The notes: a model not told the origin generated them from the sequence alone. A DNA stretch of 64,000 nt from an uncultured Bacilli bacterium (GCA_949879765.1 CATLBQ010000006.1:1-64000); one strand, 5' to 3'. Counted from the stretch's first letter, positions 14,585-25,039 are shown. Translations and numbers: made by a program.

Positions 14585-16315
14585 ATGAAAGATAAATGTA
14601 CACATTATTTGAAACCCTTTACAAAAAGGCTGATTATTGGACCTATATTTAAATTGATTGAGGCCATTTTTGAATTGATTGTACCTATTTTAATGGCGCT
14701 TATCATTGATGAAGGGGTAAAATACCAAAATAAAACCTACATTTATAGTGTAGGTGCAATCATTATTGTACTAGGAATATTGGGGCTTGGAAGTTCTCTT
14801 GTTTGTCAGTTTAATGCTTCAAGAGCCTCACAAGGATATGGCACATTATTAAGAAATGCTATTTTTCGAAAAATCAATAGTCTATCGCCTAAAGAATTAG
14901 AAAAAGTGGGTAGTGATGCGCTCATCAATATCATGAGCAACGATATTAATCAATTACAACTTGCGGTGGCGATGCTGATTCGTTTGGTTGTTCGTGCGCC
15001 TTTCTTGGTATTAGGAAGTCTTATAGCAGCCTGTATTATTAATTTGAAAATAGGAATGATTTTTTTAGTGATGGTGATTTTCATTGCACTTATTTTATAT
15101 TTTGTGATCAAAGAAAGTTCCAAACGATATACGAAAGTACAAGATAAATTAGATGATTTAAGTGTCATTACAAGTGAAAATTTAAAAGGTGCAAGAGAAG
15201 TAAGAGGATTTGCTATGCAAGCAAAGGAAGAAGAACGCTTCGGAAAAGAGGTAAAGAAATACCAAAAGGAAGCACTCACCATTGCTAAAATTTCGGCATT
15301 GTTGAACCCTTTGACAACCATTGTGGCAAATTTTTCTGTTATTGCTATTTTGTATTTTGGTGGAAAAATGGTTGAAATTGGTACATTATCTCAAGGTGAA
15401 GTCATTGCTTTAGTTAATTATATGAACCAAATTTTACTAGCGTTAATAGTGGTAAGTAACTTGGTCGTTATTTTTACCAAGGCTTATGCTTCTTTGAAAA
15501 GATGCGATGCCCTCCTTGATTTAGATACTTCTATTGAAAATGGTACAATGGTTACATTAGATGAAGCAACAGATGATTTACTTGTGTTTCAGCATGTTTC
15601 ATTTGCATATGATGTGATTACAGAAACATCCATTGAAGATATTAGTTTCACACTCAAAAAAGGACAAACATTGGGGATTATTGGAGGTACTGGATCAGGA
15701 AAATCGACGATTGTTCAGTTGATAGAACGTTATTTTGATGTCACTATAGGAGAAATAGACTACAGTGGACAACCAATTCAACAGATTGATTTACATACGC
15801 TTCGTTCCTCCATTGGTTTAGTTCAACAAAAGGCCGTTCTTTTTAAAGGAACCATTCGTTCGAATTTACAAATGGCTGCCCCAAAGGCAACAGATGAAGA
15901 AATGATCAAGGCTTTAGAGGTTGCCCAAGCCCTTGATTTTGTATTAGAAAAGGGCGGTTTGGATAGCATAGTTGAAGAAAATGGTAGGAATTTTTCGGGT
16001 GGACAAAAACAAAGAATATCCATTGCTATGGCATTGGTGAAACAGCCCAAATTGTTAATTTTAGACGATTCAACTAGTGCCCTTGACTATATGACAGATG
16101 CCAAAGTAAGAAAAGGCATTCGAGAATTTGCCAAAGATATGACATGTATTATCATATCACAACGGGCAAGCAGTTTGAAAGAAGCCAATCAAATCTTAGT
16201 CTTAGATGAAGGAAAAATGATGGGAATGGGAACACATCAGTCATTGATGCGTAGTTGTGCAGTATATCAAGAAATTTGTGCATCCCAAGAATCAAGAGGT
16301 GAAGAAGATGCCTAA
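14585..16315 (+). CDS. ABC exporter half-transporter, degenerate-site subunit
   Basis: The 576-residue protein has an N-terminal six-helix exporter domain and a C-terminal ATPase domain. The Walker A is GGTGSGKS, the signature NFSGGQKQR and the Walker B LLILDDSTSALD. Asp replaces the usual catalytic Glu, as in the degenerate subunit of heterodimeric exporters (TM287, LmrC and BmrC types). The partner is the next gene, which overlaps it by 8 bases. ATG 14585 follows AAAGGAG and is preferred to an upstream in-frame ATG at 14561. Substrate is unknown; drugs or peptides are possible. Confidence 0.92.
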   Translation: MKDKCTHYLKPFTKRLIIGPIFKLIEAIFELIVPILMALIIDEGVKYQNKTYIYSVGAIIIVLGILGLGSSLVCQFNASRASQGYGTLLRNAIFRKINSLSPKELEKVGSDALINIMSNDINQLQLAVAMLIRLVVRAPFLVLGSLIAACIINLKIGMIFLVMVIFIALILYFVIKESSKRYTKVQDKLDDLSVITSENLKGAREVRGFAMQAKEEERFGKEVKKYQKEALTIAKISALLNPLTTIVANFSVIAILYFGGKMVEIGTLSQGEVIALVNYMNQILLALIVVSNLVVIFTKAYASLKRCDALLDLDTSIENGTMVTLDEATDDLLVFQHVSFAYDVITETSIEDISFTLKKGQTLGIIGGTGSGKSTIVQLIERYFDVTIGEIDYSGQPIQQIDLHTLRSSIGLVQQKAVLFKGTIRSNLQMAAPKATDEEMIKALEVAQALDFVLEKGGLDSIVEENGRNFSGGQKQRISIAMALVKQPKLLILDDSTSALDYMTDAKVRKGIREFAKDMTCIIISQRASSLKEANQILVLDEGKMMGMGTHQSLMRSCAVYQEICASQESRGEEDA

Positions 16316-18032
16316 ACATTTATGGAATCGGTTAAGTAAATATACAGGACTAGTGATTTTAATATTGGGATTAGCTCTTATCAATGTTATGGCGACATTA
16401 TATATACCTGTATTGGTAGGTGATGCAGTAGACTATATTGTAGATAAAGGGGACGTTCATTTTGAGGCACTATATCCGATATTGTTTCAAATAGCTATCT
16501 GTATTGTGGTAGGTAATGTTTTTGGTTATTTATACGAATATATTATGTCTGTGGTATCCGAAGGTATGGTACTCGACTTAAGAAAAGAGACTTTTACTAA
16601 AATCACGCATTTGCCTCTTGCTTATGTAGATAGCCATCGTCATGGTGATATCGTTAGTCTTTTGATTTCAGATATTGAACAAGTATCAAATGGATTGTTA
16701 CAAGGATTTAAGCAATTGTATCGTGGTATAATTATGATTATAGCTACATTGATTTTTATGTTTGTAATCAAATGGGAGGTAGCACTGATTGTTGTTTTAG
16801 TTACACCGCTATCTTTGTTTGTGGCTGCCTTCATTTCGAAGAAATCTCATCAATACTTTGTCAAGCAAGCGAAAGCCAAAGGGGTATTAAGTGGATATAT
16901 TTTAGAAATGGTAAGCAATCAAAAAAAGATTAAAAGTTTGTGTTATGAAGAACAAGCTATTCAAAACTTTGAAAAAATGAATCAAGAGTTGTACGATGTA
17001 GGAATTCATGCTCAGTTTGTTTCTTCTACAACGAATCCTTGTACACGATTTGTTAATGGGTTAGTTTATGCTTTAGTGGGAATTATTGGAGCTATTTTGG
17101 TCATAGAAGACCCTACCCAACTATTTACAGTAGGTAAACTTTCTTCCTTTTTAACTTACGCCAATCAGTATACCAAACCATTTAATGAAATATCTGGTGT
17201 CATCAGCGAGGTTCAATCAGCATTTGCTTCTTATAAACGAGTTGAAGATATTTTGGCTGAGCCAAATGAAATCGATGAGGGAACTAAACATATTGAATTG
17301 CCAGTAGATAGTGTGGAATTTAGACATGTTGTATTTGCGTATACACCAGAAAAACCTCTCATTACAGATTTTAATCTAACCATTGAGAAAGGGCAAAAGG
17401 TGGCCATTGTTGGACCGACAGGTTGTGGAAAAACAACGATGATTAACTTATTATTAAGGTACTATGATCCAATTAGTGGTGCAATTTATATTGATGGTGA
17501 AAATACACTGCATATTCGAAAGGAAAATCTGAGAAAAACCTATGGTTTGGTTTTACAAGATACTTGGATTTTTAAAGGAACAGTTTTTGAAAATATTGCA
17601 TATGCCAAACCCGATGCTACAAAAGATGAAGTCATTCAAGCAGCTAAACTTGCACATGCGGATAGTTTTATCAGACGCCTTCCCCAAGGATATGATACAA
17701 TGATCAATGCTACATCAGGACTTTCACAAGGAGAAAAACAATTGATTACCATTGCAAGGTTAATGATGATGGTACCAGATGTGGTTATACTAGATGAGGC
17801 CACATCTTCTATTGACACAAGAACAGAAAAGAAAATTGTGGATGCATTCAATTATATGATGAAAGGAAGAACAAGTTTTGTGATTGCTCATCGACTTTCG
17901 ACAATTCGTGAAGCTGATATGATTATCGTGATGAATCAAGGAAATATTGTTGAAGTAGGAAACCATCAAACCCTTCTTGCACAAAAGGGATTCTATGAAA
18001 AATTATACCATCAAGGAATTGTAGATAATTAA
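16308..18032 (+). CDS. ABC exporter half-transporter, catalytic subunit
   Basis: The 574-residue protein has the exporter membrane domain and an ATPase domain with Walker A GPTGCGKTT, signature GLSQGEKQL and Walker B VVILDEATSSID. The catalytic Glu is present, complementing the degenerate partner encoded upstream. The two form a heterodimeric exporter like BmrCD or YheIH. ATG 16308 is chosen because GAGGTGAAG lies just before it; it overlaps the upstream stop by 8 bases, so translation is coupled. A strong terminator follows. Confidence 0.93.
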   Translation: MPKHLWNRLSKYTGLVILILGLALINVMATLYIPVLVGDAVDYIVDKGDVHFEALYPILFQIAICIVVGNVFGYLYEYIMSVVSEGMVLDLRKETFTKITHLPLAYVDSHRHGDIVSLLISDIEQVSNGLLQGFKQLYRGIIMIIATLIFMFVIKWEVALIVVLVTPLSLFVAAFISKKSHQYFVKQAKAKGVLSGYILEMVSNQKKIKSLCYEEQAIQNFEKMNQELYDVGIHAQFVSSTTNPCTRFVNGLVYALVGIIGAILVIEDPTQLFTVGKLSSFLTYANQYTKPFNEISGVISEVQSAFASYKRVEDILAEPNEIDEGTKHIELPVDSVEFRHVVFAYTPEKPLITDFNLTIEKGQKVAIVGPTGCGKTTMINLLLRYYDPISGAIYIDGENTLHIRKENLRKTYGLVLQDTWIFKGTVFENIAYAKPDATKDEVIQAAKLAHADSFIRRLPQGYDTMINATSGLSQGEKQLITIARLMMMVPDVVILDEATSSIDTRTEKKIVDAFNYMMKGRTSFVIAHRLSTIREADMIIVMNQGNIVEVGNHQTLLAQKGFYEKLYHQGIVDN

Positions 18033-18060
18033 AAGTTTAGGTATTCACCTAAACTTTTTT
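18031..18060 (+). terminator. Intrinsic terminator after the ABC exporter
   Basis: A perfect 12-bp stem (18031-18042 with 18047-18058) with loop ATTC and T run; it includes the stop codon region. Confidence 0.85.
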
Positions 18061-18116
18061 CAAAAAATATCGACATTTTTATTGATTTATTTGCAAGATA
18101 AAAGGGGTTTTTAAAC

Positions 18117-18145
18117 TTGCATAAAAGAATGATTTATGGTATAAT
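18117..18145 (+). promoter_or_regulatory. Promoter of pgsA-recA
   Basis: TTGCAT (18117-18122), 17 bp, TATAAT (18140-18145) with the extended TGG before the -10. Confidence 0.7.
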
Positions 18146-18166
18146 AGTTGCAAAAGAGGTGTAGGC

Positions 18167-18856
18167 ATGAATTTACCAAATAAATTAACCATTTTTAGAA
18201 TTCTTTTGATACCTATTATGATGATTGTCTATTCAATTGATCATTTGAGAATGAATAGCATTTTATTTCCAAATTTATCACAAGCTAATTTTATTATTTT
18301 ATTACTCGTGTTTATTGGTGCATTAACTGATTTTTTAGATGGACATATTGCTAGAAAACATAATTTAGTTACGAACTTTGGGAAATTTTTAGACCCACTT
18401 GCGGATAAACTGCTTACATCAACAGCTTTCATTATTCTATTGCAACAAAATATGGAAAATCAAGCATTGACAGTTGAGTATTATAATTTATCTGGAACAA
18501 CTGTGGGGACTTCTAATTTACTATGTTGGTGGATGGTTGTGATTATTTTAGCAAGGGAGTTTATGGTAACGGGTATACGTTTGCTTGCGGCAGGACAAGG
18601 AAAAGTAATTGCGGCTAGTTGGTATGGCAAAATCAAGACAACGATTCAGTTTGTGACGATATTGTTCTTGCTAGCAGGTGGTGCAGTTACTTTGAATGGT
18701 TCAGGAATACATGACTTAGCACTGGGATATGTTATTGTTGCCAAAATACTTATTGTGGCCACTTTAGCCATTACTATTTTTAGCGGATACGATTATCTTG
18801 CCAAAAACATAGATGTAATAAAAGATAAAAGAACAAAACAAAAAAATAAACAATAG
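18167..18856 (+). CDS. pgsA: CDP-diacylglycerol--glycerol-3-phosphate 3-phosphatidyltransferase
   Basis: PgsA makes phosphatidylglycerophosphate, the committed step to phosphatidylglycerol. The 229-residue membrane protein has NLPNKLTIFRILLIPIMM at the start and the CDP-alcohol phosphotransferase motif spread over ALTDFLDGHIARKHN and FGKFLDPLADK (D-G-x2-A-R-x8-G-x3-D-x3-D). It is somewhat longer than the usual 185-195 residues, mainly by a hydrophilic loop near residue 100. ATG 18167 follows GAGGTG. recA begins 9 bases after the stop, the order of Bacillus without cinA. Confidence 0.95.
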   Translation: MNLPNKLTIFRILLIPIMMIVYSIDHLRMNSILFPNLSQANFIILLLVFIGALTDFLDGHIARKHNLVTNFGKFLDPLADKLLTSTAFIILLQQNMENQALTVEYYNLSGTTVGTSNLLCWWMVVIILAREFMVTGIRLLAAGQGKVIAASWYGKIKTTIQFVTILFLLAGGAVTLNGSGIHDLALGYVIVAKILIVATLAITIFSGYDYLAKNIDVIKDKRTKQKNKQ

Positions 18857-18865
18857 GAGAATAGT

Positions 18866-19903
18866 ATGGCTGAAAAGGCAAAACAATTGAAAATAGAAGA
18901 TATTGAGCAACCAACGAAAGATTCTGCAAAACAAAAAGCATTAAGTGATGCGTTAAAATCAATAGAAAAAACGTATGGTAAAGGTTCTATTATGAGACTT
19001 GGTGATGCAAATCAAGAAAAGATAGAAGTCATTCCATCAGGTTCTATCACACTAGATATTGCACTAGGTGTTGGAGGATATCCAAAAGGAAGAATCATTG
19101 AAATTTATGGACCTGAATCAAGTGGTAAAACAACATTTGCTTTGCATGCAATTGCAGAAGCACAAAAAAAAGGTGGATATGCTGCGTTTATTGATGCAGA
19201 GCATGCATTAGATCCAGTATATGCAAAAGCATTAGGTGTAGATACAGATAATTTATTGCTTTCTCAACCAGATAATGGTGAACAAGCACTTGAAATTGTA
19301 GAAGCACTTGTAAGAAGTAATGCAGTAGATATTATTGTAATTGATTCTGTTGCAGCACTCGTTCCAAAGGCAGAAATTGAAGGAGATATGGGAGATAGCC
19401 ATGTAGGGTTGCAGGCTAGATTGATGAGTCAGGCGATGAGAAAATTGGCAGGTATTATTAATAAAAGTAAAACTGTTGCTATTTTTATCAATCAAATTCG
19501 TGAAAAAGTAGGTGTACTATTTGGTAGTCCAGAAACGACATCAGGTGGTCGTGCCCTAAAATTCTATGCAACCATTCGTTTGGACATCCGAAGAGTTGAC
19601 CAAATTAAGCAAGGCACAGAGGCTATTGGTAATTTGACAAGAGTAAAAATTGTGAAAAACAAAGTTGCCCCTCCATTCAAAACTGCAGAAGTAGATTTAA
19701 TTTATGGCAAGGGTATTTCATATGAAGGAGAAGTACTAGATATGGCAACCAATTTAGATATTGTTGACAAAGCTGGTGCGTGGTTTTCATATGAAGGAGA
19801 ACGTTTAGGACAAGGAAGAGAAAACGTGAAAGAGTTATTTAGACAAAACCCTACACTTGCTAAGGAAATTGAACAAAAAATTAGGGAGAAACTTTTAGGG
19901 TAA
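18866..19903 (+). CDS. recA: Recombinase RecA
   Basis: RecA coats single-stranded DNA, drives homologous strand exchange and activates the SOS response. The 345-residue protein has Walker [10 protein letters not shown], the conserved [19 protein letters not shown] region, [10 protein letters not shown] and a normal overall length. The start ATG 18866 follows AGGAG. A short extra segment (about residues 1-20) precedes the canonical helix. It is co-transcribed with pgsA, as in other Bacilli. The terminator at 19902-19932 starts in its stop codon. Confidence 0.98.
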   Translation: MAEKAKQLKIEDIEQPTKDSAKQKALSDALKSIEKTYGKGSIMRLGDANQEKIEVIPSGSITLDIALGVGGYPKGRIIEIYGPESSGKTTFALHAIAEAQKKGGYAAFIDAEHALDPVYAKALGVDTDNLLLSQPDNGEQALEIVEALVRSNAVDIIVIDSVAALVPKAEIEGDMGDSHVGLQARLMSQAMRKLAGIINKSKTVAIFINQIREKVGVLFGSPETTSGGRALKFYATIRLDIRRVDQIKQGTEAIGNLTRVKIVKNKVAPPFKTAEVDLIYGKGISYEGEVLDMATNLDIVDKAGAWFSYEGERLGQGRENVKELFRQNPTLAKEIEQKIREKLLG

Positions 19904-19932
19904 ACTATGGTATGAGCCATAGTTTTCTTTAA
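19902..19932 (+). terminator. Intrinsic terminator after recA
   Basis: A 9-bp stem (19902-19910 with 19917-19925), 6-base loop, followed by TTCTTT. Confidence 0.75.
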
Positions 19933-19956
19933 AAAACAAAGAAAGAGGTAAAAAAC

Positions 19957-20583
19957 ATGTCAAAAATTACAATTTTTAATCATCCATTGATTCATCACAA
20001 ATTAACAATTATTCGTGATGAAAACACCAACACAAAAGACTTTAGACAATCTGTAAGTGAAATTGCGAATTTAATGGCTTTTGAAGCAACAAGAGATTTG
20101 CCTTTAAAAGAAGTATCAATTCAAACGCCTGTTGCGCTTGCTAAAACCTATTCATTGAATTGTGATGTCGTTATTGTGCCTATTTTGAGGGCTGGTCTTG
20201 GTATGGTAGAAGGGATTCAAAGTTTAATCCCAACAGCCAAAGTAGGTCATATTGGTTTATTTAGAAATGAAGAAACACTAGAGCCACAATTGTATTACGC
20301 AAAATTTCCAGCTACTTTACCTGATGCAACGGTATTTTTAGTTGATCCGATGTTGGCTACTGGTGGAAGTGCTGTAGCAGCTATTGATATTTTAAAAGAA
20401 AAAGGCGCGAAAAAAATTGTATATTTGGGGATTGTTGGAGTAGATGAAGGTATTACTAATTTACAACAACATCATCCTGACGTGGATATTTACCTTGCTG
20501 CAAAAGATGAAAAATTAAATGAAAAAGGATATATCGTTCCAGGTCTTGGAGACTGTGGTGATAGAATTTTTGGTACAAAATAG
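19957..20583 (+). CDS. upp: Uracil phosphoribosyltransferase
   Basis: UPRTase converts uracil and PRPP to UMP in pyrimidine salvage. The 208-residue protein has the family length, the RAGLGMVEG segment near residue 77, the PRPP-binding [11 protein letters not shown] (about residues 128-138) and the C-terminal [12 protein letters not shown] motif that binds uracil. It begins with a RBS AAAGAGG. It sits inside the pgsA-recA-rny neighbourhood where Bacillus has other genes. It could act with the UraA-like permease at 11616-12974. Confidence 0.97.
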   Translation: MSKITIFNHPLIHHKLTIIRDENTNTKDFRQSVSEIANLMAFEATRDLPLKEVSIQTPVALAKTYSLNCDVVIVPILRAGLGMVEGIQSLIPTAKVGHIGLFRNEETLEPQLYYAKFPATLPDATVFLVDPMLATGGSAVAAIDILKEKGAKKIVYLGIVGVDEGITNLQQHHPDVDIYLAAKDEKLNEKGYIVPGLGDCGDRIFGTK

Positions 20584-20603
20584 AAAAAAGGAAGTAATTA
20601 TTA

Positions 20604-20987
20604 ATGTCTAGACGAAAACAAACCGGTTGTTTAACGATATTAGGTAATATAATTTGGATTATTACAGGTGGAATTGGCACAGCTTTAGGTTGGTTTTTAG
20701 TGGGGGTGCTTTTATGTATGACCATCATTGGTATCCCTTTTGGTAAGCAATGTTTTAAGTTTGCAACCATCACACTTTCTCCTTTTGGAAAAGAAGTAGA
20801 ACTCGATTTTGGAACACATCCAATTATGAATGGAATATGGTTGATATTATTTGGATGGGAAATGTTTGTGGTCTATCTATTCAATGGTATCTTACTTTGT
20901 ATCACTATCATAGGTATTCCTTTTGGTATTCAAGCATTTAAGTTTGGAAAATTGGCTATTTTTCCTTTTGGAGCTAACATCCATTAA
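20604..20987 (+). CDS. YccF domain-containing membrane protein
   Basis: The 127-residue protein has two tandem YccF repeats. Each has a hydrophobic helix followed by TIIGIPFGKQ/TIIGIPFGIQ and a PFG motif (residues about 42 and 102). YccF proteins are inner membrane proteins of unknown function. The gene starts 20 bases after upp and ends in a shared terminator with recU. ATG 20604 has a weak AAGGAAG site. Confidence 0.9.
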   Translation: MSRRKQTGCLTILGNIIWIITGGIGTALGWFLVGVLLCMTIIGIPFGKQCFKFATITLSPFGKEVELDFGTHPIMNGIWLILFGWEMFVVYLFNGILLCITIIGIPFGIQAFKFGKLAIFPFGANIH

Positions 20988-20995
20988 AAAACAAA

Positions 20996-21020
20996 AGCGA
21001 TTAGCATAAAACTAATCGCT
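20996..21020. terminator. Bidirectional terminator between yccF and recU
   Basis: A perfect 9-bp stem (20996-21004 with 21012-21020) with loop CATAAAA, A-rich on the left and T-rich on the right. Confidence 0.75.
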
Positions 21021-21640
21021 TATTTTTTATTGTTTCTTTTTTCTATAAACATATCTACAACTTGTAAAAAATCAATAGGTGGTTGGAATCCCTTTTTGAC
21101 TAGATAACCAACGTTTTTGAATTCCTCGTAACTAATACTTTTTCTACCTCCTTGTAAAGAAAGCAAATATTTTTCTTTTAATAACGCAGAAGGCAAGATA
21201 TAAACCTCCTGTTTTAAAGGAAACTCAATAATTAAAAAAGCGATTCCGCCCATTCGTTCAACTGTATCTAAATGATAGATTTGATGTTCATAAATGTGAC
21301 CAAAAGAAAAACTAGTACTATGACAACATTTTGCTTCAAAGTCAATATAATAACCTTGATATATGCCGTTATAGTCAGTAGTAGAAGGGGTTTTATAATA
21401 GGCTTCGACAATTCTTGCTTTGTTTCTAGAAGGATAATCTACTTTTACAATTTGAATAGGGGTAGGTTTTTTATAAATAGAAGCAATCCCTTTTTGTAAA
21501 TAGTATGCGCAAGAGTCATTAATCTGATTTTCAAAGTTTGCTCCAAGATTTGCCTTTTGATAATTTCTTTTTGGCATAGTTGGCGTAGTGATTGCAAAAA
21601 TTTTTTTACTTTGATTTGGATAGTTTATTTCTTTTCCCAT
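21020..21640 (-). CDS. recU: Holliday junction resolvase RecU
   Basis: RecU cuts Holliday junctions in Bacillota. The 206-residue protein has GANFENQIN near residue 33, the nuclease core TTDYNGIYQGYYIDFEAK (catalytic Asp and E-x-K, about residues 87-104) and the HIYEHQIYHL segment. The N-terminal basic tail is typical. ATG at complement 21640 follows GGTGAT. It is usually paired with a penicillin-binding protein gene; here it stands alone. Confidence 0.95.
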   Translation of the reverse strand: MGKEINYPNQSKKIFAITTPTMPKRNYQKANLGANFENQINDSCAYYLQKGIASIYKKPTPIQIVKVDYPSRNKARIVEAYYKTPSTTDYNGIYQGYYIDFEAKCCHSTSFSFGHIYEHQIYHLDTVERMGGIAFLIIEFPLKQEVYILPSALLKEKYLLSLQGGRKSISYEEFKNVGYLVKKGFQPPIDFLQVVDMFIEKRNNKK

Positions 21641-21890
21641 AATATCACCATCATCATTATATCAATTATTTTAAAAAATATCAAATAAAATTCATAGTAC
21701 AATGCAAAATGTTATAAAATTGAATAAACAAATCATAAAAGATAAGTGATGATAAGGGATATTTTGAATCAAGATAGAATATATATACAAAAAATATGGT
21801 AATTTTTTGACTTTTTATGTTATATTTGCTATAATAGGGGCTAGATAGTACTTATTGGATAATGAGGCTATGAAATGAGGAGGAAAAAGA

Positions 21891-22115
21891 ATGAAAACTG
21901 CAGCAAAAGTATTTATTATTATTGGCATGATTTTTACATTTTATTTAATTGTACCCGTTATTGTTGGGGCAATTGCTTTAAGTAAGATGAAAAAGGCTAC
22001 ATCTAGGGATGAACTTACAGGAATTGGAATTGTTACGCTTCTTTTCTGTAATCTTTTAGGAGGTATTTTCTTACTTTGCACAAAAGATGAGGATTATGCA
22101 GAAAATCAACAATAG
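21891..22115 (+). CDS. Small membrane protein with two predicted helices
   Basis: The 74-residue product has hydrophobic stretches at about residues 5-30 and 46-62, and an acidic C-terminus. It resembles the small bacterial proteins with a GAIAL-x-KM turn between helices, but I do not recognise a named family. ATG 21891 follows GAGGAGG, and a TATAAT with upstream TG-C stands near 21829-21834. A terminator closes it, so it is an independent unit. Confidence 0.7.
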   Translation: MKTAAKVFIIIGMIFTFYLIVPVIVGAIALSKMKKATSRDELTGIGIVTLLFCNLLGGIFLLCTKDEDYAENQQ

Positions 22116-22122
22116 AGATGAA

Positions 22123-22152
22123 GAAAAGAGTTTAAAACTCTTTTCTTTTTTT
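22123..22152 (+). terminator. Intrinsic terminator after the small membrane protein gene
   Basis: A 9-bp stem (22123-22131 with 22137-22145) and a T run. Confidence 0.8.
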
Positions 22153-22191
22153 ATGATGTCATTTTCAATCTATAGTTTGTCTTTATATCAT

Positions 22192-22220
22192 TTGACAAAT
22201 TAGGCAATTTTTGATATAAT
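22192..22220 (+). promoter_or_regulatory. Promoter of rny
   Basis: TTGACA (22192-22197), 17 bp, TATAAT (22215-22220) with TGA before the -10. One of the closest matches to consensus in the window. The leader is about 85 bases. Confidence 0.8.
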
Positions 22221-22311
22221 AAACAAGTAAGAAATTATTGTGCAAAGCACGTTTATATATAATTTACATTACAAATCGTTAAAAATAACAAGAAAAAAGG
22301 AGAAAAACAAA

Positions 22312-23886
22312 ATGCCAGATGGAATTTGGATTCTTCTAATTGTTATTGCGCTTTTAGTTGGCGTCCTAGTTGGCGGTTATTTTATGTTCAATCGAGGAAA
22401 ACAAGTGGTTGAAACAAAATTTGAACGCTTAGGAAAAGATGCAGCAAAGATTATTGAAGATGCTGAAAAAGAAGGTCAAGCTCAAAAGAAAGACTTGATT
22501 CGTGAAGGAAAGAAAGAAATTTCAGAAGCAAGAGCGATTTCAGAAAAAGAAATTGCCAATAAGAAATCTGAACTTCAAGAAGAAGCAAGAAAACTAGATC
22601 GTAGAGAAACCAATTTAGAGAATAGATCCGATAATCTTGACAAACGTGAAAGTGGTCTCATTGCAAAAGAAACAAAACTAGAGCAAAGAGTTGCGGAAAT
22701 CGAAAAACGTAATAACAGAATAGAGGAATTGATTACTGAACAAGAACAAAAGTTAATGGAAATTGCAGGCTTAAATCAAGAACAAGCACGTGAAATAGTA
22801 TTTAAACGCTTAGAAGATGAATTGTCAATGGAAATGGCCATTTATGTTAAAGATGTTACAGAAAAAGCAAAATATGAAGCAAACCATAAATCACAAGTTA
22901 TTTTAGCAAATGCTATACATCAATATGCCAATGAAACTGTTCAAGAAAAAACGGTATCCGTTGTTGCATTACCAAACGATGAGATGAAAGGCCGAATTAT
23001 TGGACGAGAAGGACGAAATATTCGTGCCATTGAAGCAGTGACGGGTGTTGATTTGATTATTGATGATACCCCTGATTCAGTGGTTATTTCTTGCTTTGAT
23101 CCGATTCGAAGAGAAATTGCGAGACGTACTTTAGAAATTTTGGTTTCAGATGGACGGATTCAGCCACCTAGAATTGAAGAAGTGTATAATAAATGTACAA
23201 AGGAATTAGAAAATGAAATTCGTGAAGAAGGTGAAAAAGCCGTATTCGAAACTGGAATTGGTAAAATTCATCCTGAATTGATTAAACTTATCGGTCGCTT
23301 GCGTTTTAGAACCAGTTACGGACAAAATGCTTTATCGCACTCAAAAGAAGTAGCCTTTCTTGCGGGAAAATTAGCTGTTGAAATCGGTGAAGATGAAATT
23401 TTAGCAAGACGTGCAGGACTTTTACATGACATTGGAAAATCAACAGACCATGAACAAGAAGGCAGCCATGTGGATATTGGTGTTGAAATTGCAACAAAAT
23501 TTAGAGAAAATAAAGTGGTCATCAATGCTATCGCATCACACCATGGAGATGTTGAAGCCAATCATGTTATTTCTGAACTTGTTGCGGCAGCAGATACGCT
23601 TTCTGCGGCACGTCCTGGTGCACGAAGTGAATCATTAGACAATTATATCAAACGATTACAACAATTAGAAGAATTATCAAAAGAGTTCAAAGGTGTAGAT
23701 AAAACTTATGCATTGCAAGCTGGTCGTGAAGTGCGTATTTTAGTTAAACCAGAAGAAATTACTGATGCAGAAGCATATAAATTAGCACGTGATATTAAAC
23801 ATAAGATTGAAACAACAATGAACTATCCAGGTACCATTAAAGTAACTGTGATTAGAGAAACCCGAGTTCAAGAAGTAGCTCGTTAG
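22312..23886 (+). CDS. rny: Ribonuclease Y
   Basis: RNase Y is the membrane-anchored endonuclease that begins mRNA decay in Bacillota. The 524-residue protein has an N-terminal membrane helix (about residues 4-25), a long coiled coil (about 40-190), a KH domain with [15 protein letters not shown], and an HD domain with LLHDIGKS. The length is normal. ATG 22312 follows AAAGGAG and is preferred to an upstream in-frame start at 22240 lacking a site. Its neighbours ymdB and spoVS are conserved in order with Bacillus. Confidence 0.97.
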   Translation: MPDGIWILLIVIALLVGVLVGGYFMFNRGKQVVETKFERLGKDAAKIIEDAEKEGQAQKKDLIREGKKEISEARAISEKEIANKKSELQEEARKLDRRETNLENRSDNLDKRESGLIAKETKLEQRVAEIEKRNNRIEELITEQEQKLMEIAGLNQEQAREIVFKRLEDELSMEMAIYVKDVTEKAKYEANHKSQVILANAIHQYANETVQEKTVSVVALPNDEMKGRIIGREGRNIRAIEAVTGVDLIIDDTPDSVVISCFDPIRREIARRTLEILVSDGRIQPPRIEEVYNKCTKELENEIREEGEKAVFETGIGKIHPELIKLIGRLRFRTSYGQNALSHSKEVAFLAGKLAVEIGEDEILARRAGLLHDIGKSTDHEQEGSHVDIGVEIATKFRENKVVINAIASHHGDVEANHVISELVAAADTLSAARPGARSESLDNYIKRLQQLEELSKEFKGVDKTYALQAGREVRILVKPEEITDAEAYKLARDIKHKIETTMNYPGTIKVTVIRETRVQEVAR

Positions 23887-23900
23887 AAAGTGAATTATAC

Positions 23901-24677
23901 ATGAAATTATTACTCATTGGGGATATTTTTGGAGCCCCTGGTCGAGAGATGATTCTCTCACAAGTCAATTCAATCAAAGAAGAAAAAGGTATTCAATTTA
24001 TGATTGCCAATGGTGAAAATATTGCTCATGGTAATGGTATTACGCAAAACTACTATAAATTTTTGTTGGAAAATCATATTAATGTAGTCACATTAGGCAA
24101 TCATAGTTTTGCGAATCATGATATTTATCATTTCATTGATGAAGCAAAAAATTTAGTTCGACCATTAAATATGCCGAAGGGAGTACCTGGTAAAGGGTAT
24201 GTAACCATTCGGTACAATCAGTTATTGATTACGGTTTTTCAAGTGATGGGACGAACATTCATGAATACTGCTTTAGATTGTCCTTTTCAACGAACAGAAG
24301 AATTATTGAAAGAAGTACCTAGTGATATTTATATTTGTGATTTTCATGGTGAAGCAACTAGTGAAAAACTCGCATTTGCTAATTACTTTGATGGCCGTAT
24401 TCAGGTCATTGTAGGTACACATACACATGTCCAAACAAATGATGCGCATCTCTTACCGAAAGGTACGATGTACATGACTGATTTAGGAATGACTGGACCA
24501 TTAGATGGTATCATTGGAGTAGATCCAACTCCCATTATCAAACGATTTTTGACAGGAATGCCCGTGCGTCATATTCCAATGGAAACGGGAAGAAAACAAC
24601 TGAATGGACTCATTGTGGAAATCAATGAAAGTTCACACAAAGTGACAAATTTCGAGATAGTCAGTGTGATAAAATAA
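23901..24677 (+). CDS. ymdB: YmdB-like metallophosphoesterase
   Basis: YmdB is a phosphodiesterase reported to hydrolyse 2',3'-cAMP and to influence biofilm and motility in Bacillus. The 258-residue protein (TIGR00282 type) has the metal ligands in GDIFG (D8), ANGENIAHGNGI, TLGNHSFANHD, FHGEATSEK and GTHTHVQT. The HxxHxxT-like GTHTHVQT is intact. The Trp-Asp usual after GNHT is replaced by Phe-Ala, a slight deviation. It follows rny by 14 bases and precedes spoVS. Confidence 0.93.
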   Translation: MKLLLIGDIFGAPGREMILSQVNSIKEEKGIQFMIANGENIAHGNGITQNYYKFLLENHINVVTLGNHSFANHDIYHFIDEAKNLVRPLNMPKGVPGKGYVTIRYNQLLITVFQVMGRTFMNTALDCPFQRTEELLKEVPSDIYICDFHGEATSEKLAFANYFDGRIQVIVGTHTHVQTNDAHLLPKGTMYMTDLGMTGPLDGIIGVDPTPIIKRFLTGMPVRHIPMETGRKQLNGLIVEINESSHKVTNFEIVSVIK

Positions 24678-24754
24678 TAAATGTAGGCATATAATTCATA
24701 CTTGATGAATAGGATTAAATGCAATACAGTAAAATGACTAAGGGGGACCATATT

Positions 24755-25018
24755 ATGGAAGTATTAAAAGTTTCATCAAAATCAAAACCAAATTCTGTTG
24801 CAGGGGCACTAGCCAATGCCTTTAGAGAAAAGCAATCGGTAGAAATTCAAGCCGTAGGTGCTGGCTCACTCAATCAAGCGATTAAAGCAATTGCAATTGC
24901 AAGAGGATACGTAGCACCCACAGGAAAAGATTTAATCTGTATACCTGCTTTTAGTGACATTATGATTGATGGTGAAGAACGTACCGCAATTAAATTAATT
25001 GTAGAATCTCGTAAATAA
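24755..25018 (+). CDS. spoVS: Stage V sporulation protein S
   Basis: SpoVS is a small dimeric DNA-binding Alba-like protein needed for late sporulation. The 87-residue protein is almost identical in pattern to the Bacillus one: MEVLKVSSKSKPNSVAGALA at the start, GAGSLNQAIKAIAIARGYVAP, and DGEERTAIKLIVE at the end. ATG 24755 follows AGGGGGA and is preferred to the in-frame ATG at 24719. A possible sigma-A -10 (TATAAT) lies at 24690-24695. It ends in a terminator. Confidence 0.97.
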   Translation: MEVLKVSSKSKPNSVAGALANAFREKQSVEIQAVGAGSLNQAIKAIAIARGYVAPTGKDLICIPAFSDIMIDGEERTAIKLIVESRK

Positions 25019-25039
25019 GTTGGCTATGCCAACTTTTTA
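25017..25039 (+). terminator. Intrinsic terminator after spoVS
   Basis: A perfect 8-bp GC-containing stem (25017-25024 with 25028-25035), 3-base loop, T run. Confidence 0.8.
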